In this document: piece after piece, positions 43,415 to 54,131 of the stretch | Position numbering within the stretch: the stretch's first letter is position 1 | Layout of the letters: the number at the start of each line of letters is the position of its first letter | Source of the DNA: Calonectria ilicicola | Lineage: Eukaryota > Ascomycota > Sordariomycetes > Hypocreales > Nectriaceae | Length of the DNA stretch: 64,000 bases | Assembly: GCA_020809705.1 (NCBI GenBank) | Contig: CP085836.1 | Coordinates: 1 to 64,000 of the forward strand | Direction of reading: 5' to 3' | The notes under the pieces: generated by a model | What the model saw: the letters and a program-made list of their open reading frames with translations, nothing else | The model's database searches: none | Told to the model about the DNA's origin: nothing | Made by a program: the position numbers and the translations under genes

Positions 43415-43534
43415 CATAACGCGCTGACTCAGCGGCTGGTCAGGGTCTCGGGACCGCCCTCTTTCTCGAGCATCCTTAGTAGCCAAAACATTGTTCTCAT
43501 GTTAACTAGGAGGTATCCGCTTACTAAGCGCAGA
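43415..43534. mobile_element. MITE-like inverted-repeat unit, second copy
   Basis: Left end CATAACGCGCTGACTCAGCGG and right end CCGCTTACTAAGCGCAGAA are imperfect inverted repeats of the family described at 27617-27706. The preceding TAAGCCCTATTT(T)GAA also recurs at the other two copies, so the repeat may be longer than its inverted ends. Confidence 0.5.
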
Positions 43535-43681
43535 ACACTTCTCATCGGCTGTCGAGCCGCCCCTCCCAGAATTCCGAAGGAACGAACCTGACTACGGCTT
43601 GACTCGTCTTTGGCTGCCCACAACGTATCAAGTTCTTGAGCGCTCCCAAGAGACCATTCAGGGAGGAATAGGTCCTAAGTC

Positions 43682-45889
43682 ATGAGGAAACGACGCGCGT
43701 GCGACGCTTGCCGGCGGAGAAAGGTGGGTTGATCAACGTCTCAAGCGATTAGGTGATTTATGGGGGCACCTACCCTGACAACTAATCTTTCCCGCTGTCC
43801 CAGATTCAATGTGATGGTGATGCAACTAATTCTACCTCGCCATGCAACTGGTGTTTTACCCACAGCAACGTGTGCACTTTCCATGGGGTCAAGGCAATAG
43901 AAAGAGCACGAGAGAAGCTTAAGAGTAAGTAAGTCTCCCTCAATCTTGTTGGTAGGGCACCATGCTCTTACCCAATGAACGAGATTAACTTAGCCTCTTC
44001 GTTATTAACAACGTCAAGATCGAGCTCAAGGTTCAATGACGACCTAACAACTCGACTCGACGGCATCGAAAACACTTTAAGCCAACACCTTGCTCAAAAA
44101 ATAAGGGCCCAGCACGACACCTCAACTGCATCCCCTTTGCAATCGACACCCCCTGACTCTTCAACTAGTCTCTACGCCGGGCTTCATCTAAGCCAGAATT
44201 GCTGTCACAGCGGGATCCCGCTATTCACGCAGGAAGATGAGGAATGGATATATTCGCGGACCGGTGAAAAGGTCGACTTTCAAAAACTGAGTGCTCCGGA
44301 CAAGGGCCGACGAGTTCACCTCCCAATCCCGGCTATCCAAGAAGCCACCGATCATCTTTGCACACTACCAGCACGAGGTGTTGCCCAAGCGTGCTTAGAT
44401 GCATTTCACCAATCCGCCTTTAGGTTAATATTCCCCGTCATTGACTACGCTTTGTTCCAGGAAACAGTTGCTGTAGCATATGAAGCTGAGGACAAGATCC
44501 CATCCCCTAGGCATACCATCGCGACAGTATGTGTCTTTGCATTTCTCTCCATGATGGGTCTGTTTCATGGCGAATTATCCTTTCTTCCTAACATCGACTG
44601 GGATGCGTATTACAACACGGCCCAAGCTTCCCTCTCACACATTCTTGAGGAAGCCACCTTGGAAACTCTTCAGACGGCCGTGATGCTGGTAAGTCTCTCC
44701 TGGTTCTAAGCCTGTTTCGCAGGGCATGACTAACCATGATACCTAGTATCTCCGTCAAAGATTCTTTGGTCGCTCAGATTCTGGCGCTATGTACCATGCT
44801 ATTACATGCCGAATGGCCTTTATCCTTGGCGGGCATATAAACAGGGACACCAAACCCTTCAGCGGCGAGCTCACATTTCCAGAGCGCCAGACCCGTCACA
44901 TCCGCCTCCTCTTCTGGCATTGTTATATCTTCGACAAAGACATTGCCCTGCGGACCGGCCAGCCACCGTTGATATCTGATAGCCACTGCGACCTCACCCT
45001 CCCCGAAGGCTACGTCGAGAATCATTTCGTTTTGCCTCACTCAGGTGGTCATATCTGCTCGTCTTTCTTTACGGATGAGTCGTTAGTCCCCTTCCTCCCC
45101 GGCGAATTACGGTTGAGTAGGATCAAGCATAGAGCTTATGAGCTGTTATACGCGGCTGAAGGTCTTGCAAAGTCAGACGTCGAAGTGATCCGTGCGATTC
45201 TCGAGCTGGACGATGAACTTGAAAGTTGGAGACTCTCTATCCCACAGCTTTTTCGTCCGGCTCTGTCCATATCTGATGTCAAGTACCCAGTTCCAGATCT
45301 CAAACTTCCTCAACGGATGCAACATATTGCTCTACACCTCGAGTATCACCATCTCATGGTGACAATCCACAGAGCAAGTACTAGGTGTATAGCACACGAC
45401 CCGGATGTTACCCATCACGCGAATGAACGTCATGCAGGGTTTAGGTCTAGCATGGCATTGTGCCTTGAAGCCAGTAGATCCACATTATTCTATCTTCGAG
45501 CCGTTATCGATCGTCTAGCAGGCGAGGCATTCTGGTAGGTTCACCCCTGATTGTTGAGGAACCTATTCCAAACTCAGTCTTGGACCACCGTTCTTTAGCA
45601 CAGATGAGGTGAGGAGTTAACCAACATAACATGCTCTAGGATTCTTGTATTCTATCCCACGGTAGCGACCATGACCTTATTCCATCACATTCTAGCTGAA
45701 CCGTTAGCTCCGCAAGCCAAGAATGATCTAGAGCTACTGAATGCAGCAGGAGATCTCATCCGCAGCATGCCAATACGAAGACTAACGCCAAACGAGATTG
45801 CTCATCTTGAAGTAGTCAGCAGCTTTATTATAGAGCTTGTTCGTCTTGGTAACTGCGCTATCTTAAAAGCTGGCATGGAACAGACATAG
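43682..45889 (+). CDS. Zn(II)2Cys6 transcription factor, probable cluster regulator
   Basis: Five exons: 43682-43723, 43804-43924, 43994-44688, 44747-45534 and 45640-45889, in frame for 631 residues. The zinc cluster is split by intron 1 and complete after splicing: C7, C10, C17, C28, C31 and C38 (C-x2-C-x6-C-x10-C-x2-C-x6-C). The middle is a fungal-specific regulatory domain (PARGVAQACLDAFHQSAFRLIFPVIDYALFQ; AMYHAITCRMAFILGGH; RHIRLLFWHCYIFDKDIALRTGQPP). Introns all have GT..AG with plausible branch sites (TAAC, CTAAC). It sits between the nitroreductase-like gene and GST2, so it is the best candidate local activator of the oxidative genes. No mutation is seen. Confidence 0.88.
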
Positions 45890-46206
45890 AGGATCGAGAA
45901 GCGAATAATGGATGATGTACCTGTGCTGTTCTGTATGAGCATTGCTCGGCTCATTACTCGAGGGATTTCCAAGACCAATGCCAAAAAAGAAGCTTATCTC
46001 ACAACTTGATAACCATAGAACCCTGGGTTGACCAAAAGACCCTGCATCCACGGATAGTCACAGTTATCCACGTAGCATAGCGTTCAGACAACATAACCTA
46101 GCACCAATCCAGTCTGATTGCTACCAGAATCTCCTCTCCTAGCAATAAGCATCTGCCCCTCCAACCACACCGCTATATACCATGACACATGAAATATCAA
46201 GTGATA

Positions 46207-46987
46207 TTACCACTTGTGGTTTGGGTCATTTCTCCAAATGTGGTCTTCGATGTGTTTCTGATCAACTACACCAAGTGGCTGACCAAGCCCTGCTCTTTCG
46301 GCAGCTATCTTTTTATAAGAGGGCCTATTGACCAACGCAGAATTCCATTTTGCGTAATGGGGAAATTCCTCAGATGGGTCGTATCCTGGGAGCAATTGGG
46401 GAACAATCTCATTGGTAACCACAAAGACAAGATCAGCGTAAGTGACCTTGTCGCCGGCGAGATAGCTCTTGCCGGTTTTCTTGAGATATGCATCGAGCAT
46501 CCCAATGGTGCGCTTGATCGTCCATTTATAGCGGTCTATGGCAGACTGTATATGCTCTGGGTGTTTGTACAAGAACCAGGCATGTTGACTGTAGTACATG
46601 TGTTGTTCGGTCGCCTGAAATTGCATCCAGGCCAGTTCCAAGTATTTGTCCGGACCCGAGAGGGAGTGCAAGGTGCTAGATGTATCGTAAGTATCAAGAA
46701 GGTAGAGAATAATAGCGCCTGCCTATTCTAGAGTTAGACTTTTAGAGTCACATATACAGCTAAGGCATTCAGCCTACCTCAAACAGTCTTGTCCCGGTGT
46801 TGGGATCCTCAATGGCAGGAACCTTAGCGTTCGGGTTGAGAGACTTGTAGGATTCTGTGTTCATGTTGGCGGTTTCAAGGTACTTGGTCTCATAAGGAAT
46901 CTTTAATTCCTCAAGTAGGATTGTGACCCTCCATGGGACAGGGCCTCTGGCGGTAGAGTAAAAAATAATAGGCTTAGTGGCAGACAT
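46207..46987 (-). CDS. Glutathione S-transferase (copy 2, duplicate of copy 1)
   Basis: Exons 46987-46778 and 46722-46207, 241 residues, with the same intron position and phase as copy 1. Exon 1 differs from copy 1 at about 10 of 70 residues (e.g. EELKI for EELKV, ETANMNTESY for ETPEMNSESF). Exon 2 is nearly identical, with changes mostly near the C-terminus (VNRPSYKKIAAERAG for VGRPSFRKIAADRAA). Glutathione-site and helical-domain motifs are intact. The duplicated block also carries the promoter on its upstream side but not the hydroxylase, so copy 2 stands without its divergent partner. Confidence 0.9.
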
Positions 46988-47820
46988 ATTGATTTTCCGA
47001 TGGTGATTATGATTTTGACGACGATAAGGATTTTTCGAATGGTAGTCTACAAGGAAGAGATAGTGCAGAGCGAGTAGTGGACCAACACACCTGCATACTT
47101 ATACACCGCTTCACTTGAATATATCGCTCACGTTGTGGGGGGTAGATTACCTCCGTCCGTGCCGATAGCTCATTCTCGGGTATGCTTCTGACAATCCGGG
47201 TACATGAATAATTCTAATACCGAGTGCCTCTAGGTGAGAATGCTTGGAGGTACAGTATCACCCAGTAAATTTTATTAGTTAGGTAATCATATCTAAGCAA
47301 CAGAACAAGGGTAGTTCGGTAATTCATCATCGCACTAAAACCCCACGAAAGCAGATCTTAGTTGTATGTCGTTCTCATTCCCGATGACTAAGCGCAGAAT
47401 CAATATTGCAAGCTGTAGGTATCTGTAGCTGCATCACTAGTCAGTAGCTAGGTTCCACAACAACAGGCCTCGGATTCACACCACGGCCCCAGGTCATCAT
47501 GTCGAGGTAGAGCTTGGTTGTTTCTCCAGGGGAAACCCTTTGCGACTAAAGTGTGACAAAGTGTGACAAAGGATGACAAAGGGTGGTTGGAGTTTAACGC
47601 CTGGACCCTCGAACACTTAGCTGCAGTTCCGTTTCACAGCCAGCCGATGCCTGCGCCCCGCGCAACGAATCGTCAGGTGCCGTTGTGGAATATGGGGAAT
47701 TTCGTATCAAAAAGTGTTATATAAGCCAAAGTGATTCCCTCTCTCTCAAAGAACACAAAGTCACATCACACTGCATTCCGGTTATTATTGCCGTATTCAC
47801 TGCAGCGCTGCCCATAGATC
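46988..47820. promoter_or_regulatory. Duplicated promoter region next to GST2
   Basis: CTTATA at 47098-47103 is the GST2 TATA box, about 111 bp upstream of its start. TATATAAG at 47718-47725 matches the hydroxylase-side TATA box of the original, but no gene follows it. The direct repeat AAAGTGTGACAAAGTGTGACAAAGGATGAC (two units of AAAGTGTGAC) near 47539-47568 is expanded compared with the single AAAGTGTGGC at 29820-29829. Confidence 0.6.
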
Positions 47821-49423
47821 AAATGCAATCAAACAAACTCCCCAACAAATCAATCAAATAGGCTAGAAAGCTATTCGGCCATAATTCAGAAGCGGGGGTA
47901 CTCATACAAGGACCATGACATCTTTAGGGTCATAAGCACTTTGAGCCCCCCGGGGAAAACTGCCCTTGGAGGTACCCCACATGCCTATACCCGGCCACTT
48001 TCGCCTGATTGTAATAGGAAAGGATTGGCATGAGGTTTCAAATAAGGACATCAGATGGTGGAACTTGAGTGCTTTTAGAGCGGGCCAACAGCTCGTAGCT
48101 AGCACGTAAAAGCTAAACGGGTGGCCCCTGATCTGTTGCCCGAAGATTAATCAGTCGACCCACCCACTTAAGCCGCGAGGACATCCGGGGCCTGTGTCTA
48201 GCGTCTGGGGAATGCGGAGGTGGCGTCGGTGGTGATGCGATGCTTGAATCATTTGACCCGGCCGGGCGGAAACGCCACAAATCCGTATGCGAAAGAGAAA
48301 CGAACGATATTCTCGGCTCTATGCGATGCAGTTGAGAACTCGCTTCCCAATCCTTGTCTTGGAATCGAATTTGCATGAACTTTCCTTGGTGGCGTTGATG
48401 GAGTCACCTTGTGGCTTGGTTTGGATACATGCTCTCAACGGAGACGAATCGGCGTGGACCCGATGGCCAGGGTGGCGTACAGCCAACAAACCTACCAATG
48501 TGGCAGCCAATGAGGAGACTGGGAGATGCTTCCAACATGAGTCGAGAACAAAGTATATGTCGCTTAAGACTATAAGTGGGCCTCCTTACCGAACCGCTCG
48601 GTAGGAGTACCTTGTTCCTGTATTAGGCATAGAGCATCCAATAACATAATGTGAAGCAGAGAAAAAGGTGGAGCATGGTAGTTGTGGTTCCCCTCTACAG
48701 TACCGTGTCCCTTTGAGTGCGTTACGCCTGCACTTGGGTCACAGGCCCCACTTAGCATGATGTACAAAGTGTTGGAATGAGGATAGAAATGAGGCAAAGA
48801 TCACGATGAGAGTGAACGACCACAACTAGTGTCAGGCAGCAGCCTGCTGCCTATGATATTGGCAGATTGAACACAGGTATAAGAGACCGACCTTCGTCGC
48901 TCTCTTAGATAGAAGAAGTAGCTCAATTCAATGTCTTCTGGCCACATCCTATGTTGCACCCCTTAACTTGTGAGACACCTAACTGGAACACGATTATGGA
49001 GCGTGTCGGCATTCATCCAATAGGGAACACCGAGGTTAAACTATATTAAGGTTAGTGCTGCAGGAAAGGTGGGTCACATGTGCCAACCCCCCTTACCCAG
49101 TGGCTAAAACTACTTGGTGCCAAAAATCTAGGACATGCTACCCTAAATCAACCACCTTCAATCCATTCAATCAACTGAAGATCAAAATGGATTAATGATT
49201 ATGTAATCCAAATTCGATGTTGATTGACGTTGAGTTGACGTTGATCGTCAATTCACTCACGCCTTGTTATCCGTGGGTACGCGCTCACTGACACATCGAA
49301 AACAGCAGAGTATGTCACCGATCTCTTATTACACATATACTTCGATATATAGGTACAGCACAAGGAAGCGAGCCAAGGGAAAAAAAACTAATGTCTCACA
49401 GTGGAACTGTCTCGCTCGTCTTT
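47821..49423. other. Intergenic region, no gene recognised; possible transposon end at 49.1-49.3 kb
   Basis: 1.6 kb. Frames at 47902-48376 (-) and 48287-48604 (+) show no domain. Between 49,220 and 49,255 there are repeated GTTGA/GTCAA motifs (GATTGACGTTGAGTTGACG) like those beside the hAT relic at 17.8 kb, which suggests another hAT-like terminus. Confidence 0.35.
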
Positions 49424-49999
49424 TCAAATCATCTCCCACTCCTGTCCAAGTACCTCCCCCAGACCCCGGCCAAATGCCATCAGGGGTGTACTCACCCGAG
49501 CAGATTCACTTAGTATCTTTTCGAAAGCACCCTCATGAGTCTCCCTTGATCGGTGCCCCCAGTATGAGTCAGACAACATATCCGGCCACTGTTGTCCCGT
49601 CGGCGCTTCAATGACCGTATCCAACCAGTCGAGAGCAATTGGATGGCAGTTCCCAACATTCCTAAAGGAATATGCCATGTGGTTCCACACCCCCAGCCGG
49701 TTTCTCAGACTATGACCATTCAGATGATGGAAGAAGTCACACAGATAGGAGCCATTGATAGGTTCTAGGACCTCACCTGCACTGTAGAGGACCCGTCTGT
49801 AGCATAGTAAGGCTGTCAAACACAGCGCAATTTGATCCGCAGTCTGGGATTCACGCAGGGCTGTCATGATTTTGCGATATTCACACTCGCCCTTGGCTGA
49901 GGCCATCCATTTGAACAAAGCCTCATTATCCACTTCTAAGCTTGCACACTGGCAAAGTAATAATAGCAAATGATTCTCTGCTTTTTTTAGGCATGGCAT
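49424..49999 (-). CDS. Hypothetical protein, unknown family (possibly 3' exon)
   Basis: 191 residues on the minus strand with balanced composition and no low complexity (LLLLCQCASLEVDNEALFKW; NGSYLCDFFHHLNGHSLRNRL; HPIALDWLDTVIEAPTG; LMAFGRGLGEVLGQEWEMI). The helical, cysteine-sprinkled sequence looks coding, but I recognise no domain. The ATG at 49999 may be internal, with upstream exons between 50000 and 50360 that I could not define. It may belong with the next minus-strand gene or be separate. Confidence 0.4.
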   Translation of the reverse strand: MPCLKKAENHLLLLLCQCASLEVDNEALFKWMASAKGECEYRKIMTALRESQTADQIALCLTALLCYRRVLYSAGEVLEPINGSYLCDFFHHLNGHSLRNRLGVWNHMAYSFRNVGNCHPIALDWLDTVIEAPTGQQWPDMLSDSYWGHRSRETHEGAFEKILSESARVSTPLMAFGRGLGEVLGQEWEMI

Positions 50000-50363
50000 T
50001 ATCCGGAATATATAGGGGCTATTGCCCGTCAGCCTTGGAGCTAGAGATAGTTTCGGGGGGGCATCCTTACATCATACACTGAGCACTAATAACCACTCTA
50101 TACTCGAGAAAGTTGACCAACTCAGCCGGTAGAGTCTCATACGTTTCATCGGAGAACCCGATTGGGACGTAGAGAGTAATTTATTAATGCAGTTCGGTCA
50201 CATCCAGTTCATTGCCTTGGAATAGTTTGGATTACACGAAGAGTCCCCAAGTTTTCAGTGCACCTAGGCCGCCGAATAACACCGATTCTGTGAAGTTGAG
50301 GTTGAAAATATTGCCAAGAATAGCAAAATTGTCATTCACTGATCTCTTCTAATCAAAATCCCA

Positions 50364-51310
50364 TTAGGCAGGAGCTCTTCGGCCGCCAGCGGATTCGAAC
50401 AACGCACGAAACAGTGACACTTCGTGCATCTCTGTTTCCGTGTGTTCTGCTGGCCATGCTGTCTTTGCGTTGCAAATTTCTTGCATATCGTTCATCCATG
50501 CCTCCCGGTCCCGCTTGATGAGGTCTAGAGCGGACTCACTACACAGGTCGTCAAGTATATGCAGGGCAAGGAGGGAGCAGGAAAGGAAAAGTCGATCAAG
50601 AACCTCGGGAGAAGCTGCCTAGGCAGTGTCAATTGCCCGCCCTAAGCATGTGGCCGCGGAAACTTACTTGTATGTCGCGTATCAAAATTGCCCACTCGAT
50701 CGGTACTAGCAGGCGCCTGTCGAGGGTATTACGCTGATAATACCGACCAAGTCCGTGGCTGCGCCCGTGTAAAATGCTTCGGACCGCATCGCGGACGAAG
50801 CGTTTTCGCGCTTTCGGCCTCGCTTCCTTTTTGCCATGCACTCTTGCCTCTGCATCGCTCGGCTCCGAAACGTCATAACAGAAGCTTCTCTGAGACGCCT
50901 CCGAAAATTGGAGGCGAAGATTGCGGAGGCTTTGGATGCGAGAGGAAGCCACTGCAATTATATAAGATTGGTCATTGGAAGTCTTCCCTACAACATGTAC
51001 CGGAGGGAGGTGCTTAACCCCCGCCCAGCAGGAGGTGTCTGACTCCAATTGGTCTGCCGGGACAAGACAGCCTACCCATTCCTCTTCATCCGGTGGTACA
51101 TCGAAGAGTTCGCGTGGGATAAGTACGCTGGTCTAGGAGATATAAGCCGATACTCGAACCACCAGAACCTGCGTCTTACCGTTGTATGGTTTGCACACCA
51201 AGAATCTGGTTGAACGGGATGCTGCCAGCGCTGGCACCCACACCCCCGTCTGGATATGGAGGGGGAGTGACAACACCGGTGGGCCTTGTTTCGGATTCAC
51301 ATACCTGCAT
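50364..51310 (-). CDS. Hypothetical protein with at least two well-spliced exons
   Basis: Exon 51132-50668 (TSVLIPRELFDVPPDEEEWVGC...) and exon 50618-50364 (AASPEVLDRLFLSCSLLALHILDD... to SAGGRRAPA stop) join in phase across a GTAAGT...CCTAG intron. The first exon is uncertain: an open frame from ATG 51310 (MQVCESETRPTGVVTPPPYPDG) leads to a good GTAAGA donor, but the phase is off by one, so either a base is missing or the real first exon is different. The coding part (about 239 residues without exon 1) has no domain I recognise. It contains a basic patch KKEARPKARKRFVRDAVR and an acidic opening. Confidence 0.45.
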
Positions 51311-52124
51311 TGTGATTCTCGTTTTCAACTTGCACGCTGTTGACGTTGTGCTCCCTCGGGTGAGCGGGAAACTGGACACTGGGGTGCAAGGGATGGTTCA
51401 CTTTGGTAGCAAGCGGCAAGAGGGGTGAAGTCAAGGAACTGAGCGAAAGTGACAAGTGTGAAAAGTGGGTTGTTCGGGCAAGAGCACTCCATGTACGGAG
51501 AAAAGGTAAATAAGAGGATATTTGTATTTTGAGGCCTTCTACTTCCTCCTAGCGTGATTTAACGTAGACAATACCTGCTTACTTTTTTAGGGCTTATTTT
51601 TGCTCCTACCAAGTCACTCCGCATATCTACAGTCCATATCGACCATCTTGATAGTGTGCCACCTGGTCCATGTGCCCAATTATTCCCCCCATGTTTAGTC
51701 AAATAGGAAAATGGTTTCGCACATAACTGTAGCAGCTCCTATTGTACCCACCCCGACCCAGCTGAGATCCTCAAAGCTTCGTAAGGTTATGGGGTGGGAC
51801 CTGGTATGTAGCTTTCCAGCGAAGCGACGATGACGTTTACTACGTGCAATGTGCACATCAGAGTGATCGGCGAGGTGCTGCATTGAGAACTAATCGGCGA
51901 ATCCGGCGTTACGCAAAGCCTAAGTGCCGACATACATATCATTTCGGCACTTGAGATACCCAAAACCCGATAATAATTAATAGAATTTGCCTATTATCTG
52001 ACTTGGAATTACGCCTGCGTTGCTTTGACTTTGCCACGGGAAGCCACATCCCCCCTAGTAGTTTCCGAGTCTTGAGTTAATCTGAGGCGTTGCTTCATCC
52101 AATCGCGCTAAGCCCTATCTGAAC
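51311..52124. repeat. Spacer and segmental repeat, copy B (from 51,789)
   Basis: No gene recognised. From 51,789 the sequence aligns with 27,450 onward (GGGGTGGGACCT, ACGATGACGTTTACTACGT, GATCGGCGAGGTG). The repeat continues through the MITE-like unit and beyond the foldback insertion to about 52,530. Confidence 0.55.
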
Positions 52125-52254
52125 TTATAACCCGCTGACTCAGCGGAAGTCCCCCACAACTGCGTTTCTAACTCACTGTAATTTCGGGTAATCCCGAGTG
52201 TCGTCGCGCGCTAGCTAGAATAAACTCGGATGCATTCACTTAGTAAGCGCATAA
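52125..52254. mobile_element. MITE-like inverted-repeat unit, third copy
   Basis: Left end TTATAACCCGCTGACTCAGC and right end (reverse complement) TTATGCGCTTACTAAGTG pair imperfectly. It occupies the same relative place as the 27617-27706 unit within the segmental repeat but is 40 bp longer. Confidence 0.5.
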
Positions 52255-52262
52255 CAATCTCC

Positions 52263-52482
52263 GGCGACTGATAGGTGGGTGTCCGGGCGCGCCCACTGAC
52301 TAATCACTACCGAATACCTCCTCCCCGGCGGGAGGACATCTTCCACAAATGTTTGGGCCATTTCTACCCACAGCTCAGTGACTGATTGCTGCTTCAGAGC
52401 GCGTCTCGCACGCATCAATGAGAGGAGGTATACGGTAGTGATTAGTCAGTGGACGCGCCCAGGCGCCCACCTATCAGTCGCC
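52263..52482. mobile_element. 220-bp MULE-like foldback MITE
   Basis: Terminal inverted repeats of 61 bp (52263-52323 and 52422-52482), beginning GGCGACTGATAGGTGGG, differ at only five positions. It is flanked by a 9-bp duplication, ACAATCTCC on the left and ACAATCTCT on the right. The homologous repeat at 27.7 kb has the uninterrupted site (ATAATCTCCGGG). Long inverted repeats and 9-10 bp duplications are typical of Mutator-like non-autonomous elements. No coding capacity. Confidence 0.88.
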
Positions 52483-52700
52483 ACAATCTCTGGGAGCACC
52501 TACTGTAGGTTCGCGGGGCCATAACCCGACAATAGATAGGGCTGAAGCGGAGGGGATATATACCTCGAGCTTTTCCAGTCTGTCTCACCTAACTTACAAT
52601 CTTGTTCCTCACATTGTATCTGATATCAAGTACTGGCCTTGATCGCCTGATCGCCTCACCACTGATTCAAATTCCTCTCACCCTTAAACCCATAATAGCC

Positions 52701-53702
52701 ATGGCTTCGCCGCGATCTGGAGGCTTCATGCGCTCTCTCCTCCTTACTAAGCCCGAAGGCTCCTCTAAGCCGAGCCTCTCCTTCACCACCAAGCAGCCCA
52801 TCCCGGTCCCGCCTCCGGGACACTTGCTTGTCAAGGTCCACGCATCCGCAATTCAGCCGTCCGACATCTTCAATGCCCAAGGCGGTTTCGGCTCAACTAC
52901 ATTTCCACGCATCCCCGGCCGAGACTTTTCTGGCGTTGTAGTCGCCTCTGGCGATGTTGAGTCGTCCCCGCTACTGAACTCTGCCGTCCTTGGCACTTCG
53001 GGCTTCACCCACGCCTTCACGGCGGATGGATTCCATGCTGAGTATGCCGTTGTGCCTGCTGATGGCGTTGCGCCCAAGCCGTCGGCCCTCAGCTATGCAC
53101 AAGCTGCTACCGTTGGAGTTCCTTTCACAACAGCAGCTCTCATGGTAGAGCGGTCGGGTGCCGCAAAGGGAGACAAAGCCCTGGTCTTAGGTGCTCGCGG
53201 GGCCGTTGGCAGCGCAGCTGCAATCATGCTCGAGGAGCTTGGTTGCCAAGTTCTTCGGGCTGTTCGTGGAACTGGAGCCGACATCGACACGAGCGCTGAT
53301 CCAGAATTACTTGCAGTGCAAGATCTGACCGGCGGCGTGGGTGTGGGTGTGGTGATCGACACAGTTGGCCTTCCAACTCTAACCATGGCCGCTGTTGACG
53401 GCGCCCTCGCTCATGGTGGCACCCTAGTTTTCATCTCGGCGGCGAAAGGTGGAAACCCAATTTTGACAGTCAAGATGCGGGATTTTTACCGCACTGAGAA
53501 GAGTCTCATTGGTGTCAACTCGGTGGCGCATAAGAGTAGTTCGATGGCTGAGCTGCTCCGAAGTCTTGAGCCTATCTTCCAGAGTGGCAAGTGGGAAGAG
53601 GCTGTCGATGGCAACCGGAAAGAGGTAGCTCTGGAAGAGGCTGCAAATGTGTACTTGGGTCATGCGCCGGGGGAAAAGTTTGTCATCAAGATGGAGAACT
53701 AG
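52701..53702 (+). CDS. Zinc-free MDR oxidoreductase (quinone-oxidoreductase-like)
   Basis: 333 residues from ATG 52701 ([20 protein letters not shown]). Upstream in-frame ATG 52602 would add 33 residues and seems to be leader. The GroES-like domain ([41 protein letters not shown]) is followed by the Rossmann domain with [22 protein letters not shown]. The structural and catalytic zinc ligands of alcohol dehydrogenases are absent, so it belongs to the NADPH:quinone/enoyl reductase side of the MDR superfamily. C-terminal [22 protein letters not shown] is typical. Intact, single exon. Its stop codon is only about 30 bp from a LINE relic. Confidence 0.88.
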   Translation: MASPRSGGFMRSLLLTKPEGSSKPSLSFTTKQPIPVPPPGHLLVKVHASAIQPSDIFNAQGGFGSTTFPRIPGRDFSGVVVASGDVESSPLLNSAVLGTSGFTHAFTADGFHAEYAVVPADGVAPKPSALSYAQAATVGVPFTTAALMVERSGAAKGDKALVLGARGAVGSAAAIMLEELGCQVLRAVRGTGADIDTSADPELLAVQDLTGGVGVGVVIDTVGLPTLTMAAVDGALAHGGTLVFISAAKGGNPILTVKMRDFYRTEKSLIGVNSVAHKSSSMAELLRSLEPIFQSGKWEEAVDGNRKEVALEEAANVYLGHAPGEKFVIKMEN

Positions 53703-53732
53703 GAAAATTGTGAGAGCACCCTTGGAAAGTGA

Positions 53733-53970
53733 GACCGACGGAGACTTGGGGTTCTGTAGCGCTTGAATAGCGGCTTGGTTGTCGGTGAAGATGGCGCTCT
53801 TTTCAGGGGCAGTGCTGGTTGCATGTATATCCTGTAATATTTGCAGTGCCAATATTATCCCCTTCAGCTCCGCCGCGTAGACTGTTGAGGCTTTGGATGA
53901 GCCCATGTACTCTAGCCGCTTCGCATTGATGCCATCGATCCGGAGCTCAGGTGCGATGGCAGCAGCATCT
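53733..53970 (-). pseudogene. LINE RNase H domain relic
   Basis: The minus-strand frame contains [20 protein letters not shown] and [17 protein letters not shown], the Glu and Asp blocks of the RNase H domain found at the C-terminus of Tad/I-clade LINE polyproteins. Sequence on either side is not LINE-like. The fragment is followed by TTCGAAT-rich palindromic sequence (53,990-54,100) like that at 21.4-21.6 kb. Confidence 0.7.
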
Positions 53971-54131
53971 AGTGATAGACGTCTATCAAATCCGTCGAAT
54001 CGAATACCGGGCCTTGCCATTCGATTCGGGTGTGTCCATGTATGATTTGACGCGAATCTAGCACGTCTCCTATAGATTCGATATCGAATCAAGCACTGGT
54101 TGGCGGCTACGTTGCTGAAGTGATATGCCAA

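Larger units (their letters stand above)
46127..47820. repeat. Segmental duplication of GST plus divergent promoter (partner 28477-30120)
   Basis: The two blocks align over about 1.65 kb, from the GST 3' flank to just before the start codon of the hydroxylase at 30171. Conserved non-coding blocks include AAGGATGACAAAGGGT, GGAATATGG(A/G)GAATTTC(A/G)TATC, TATATAAG and CTCAAAGAACACAAAG. The copy ends at about 47,820, where the hydroxylase should begin but does not. Confidence 0.85.

Noticed and set aside
28567..46987. Calling the cluster a known mycotoxin pathway
   Set aside because: Only tailoring/detoxification-type enzymes are present and no backbone synthase is in the window. Assigning a product would be guesswork.
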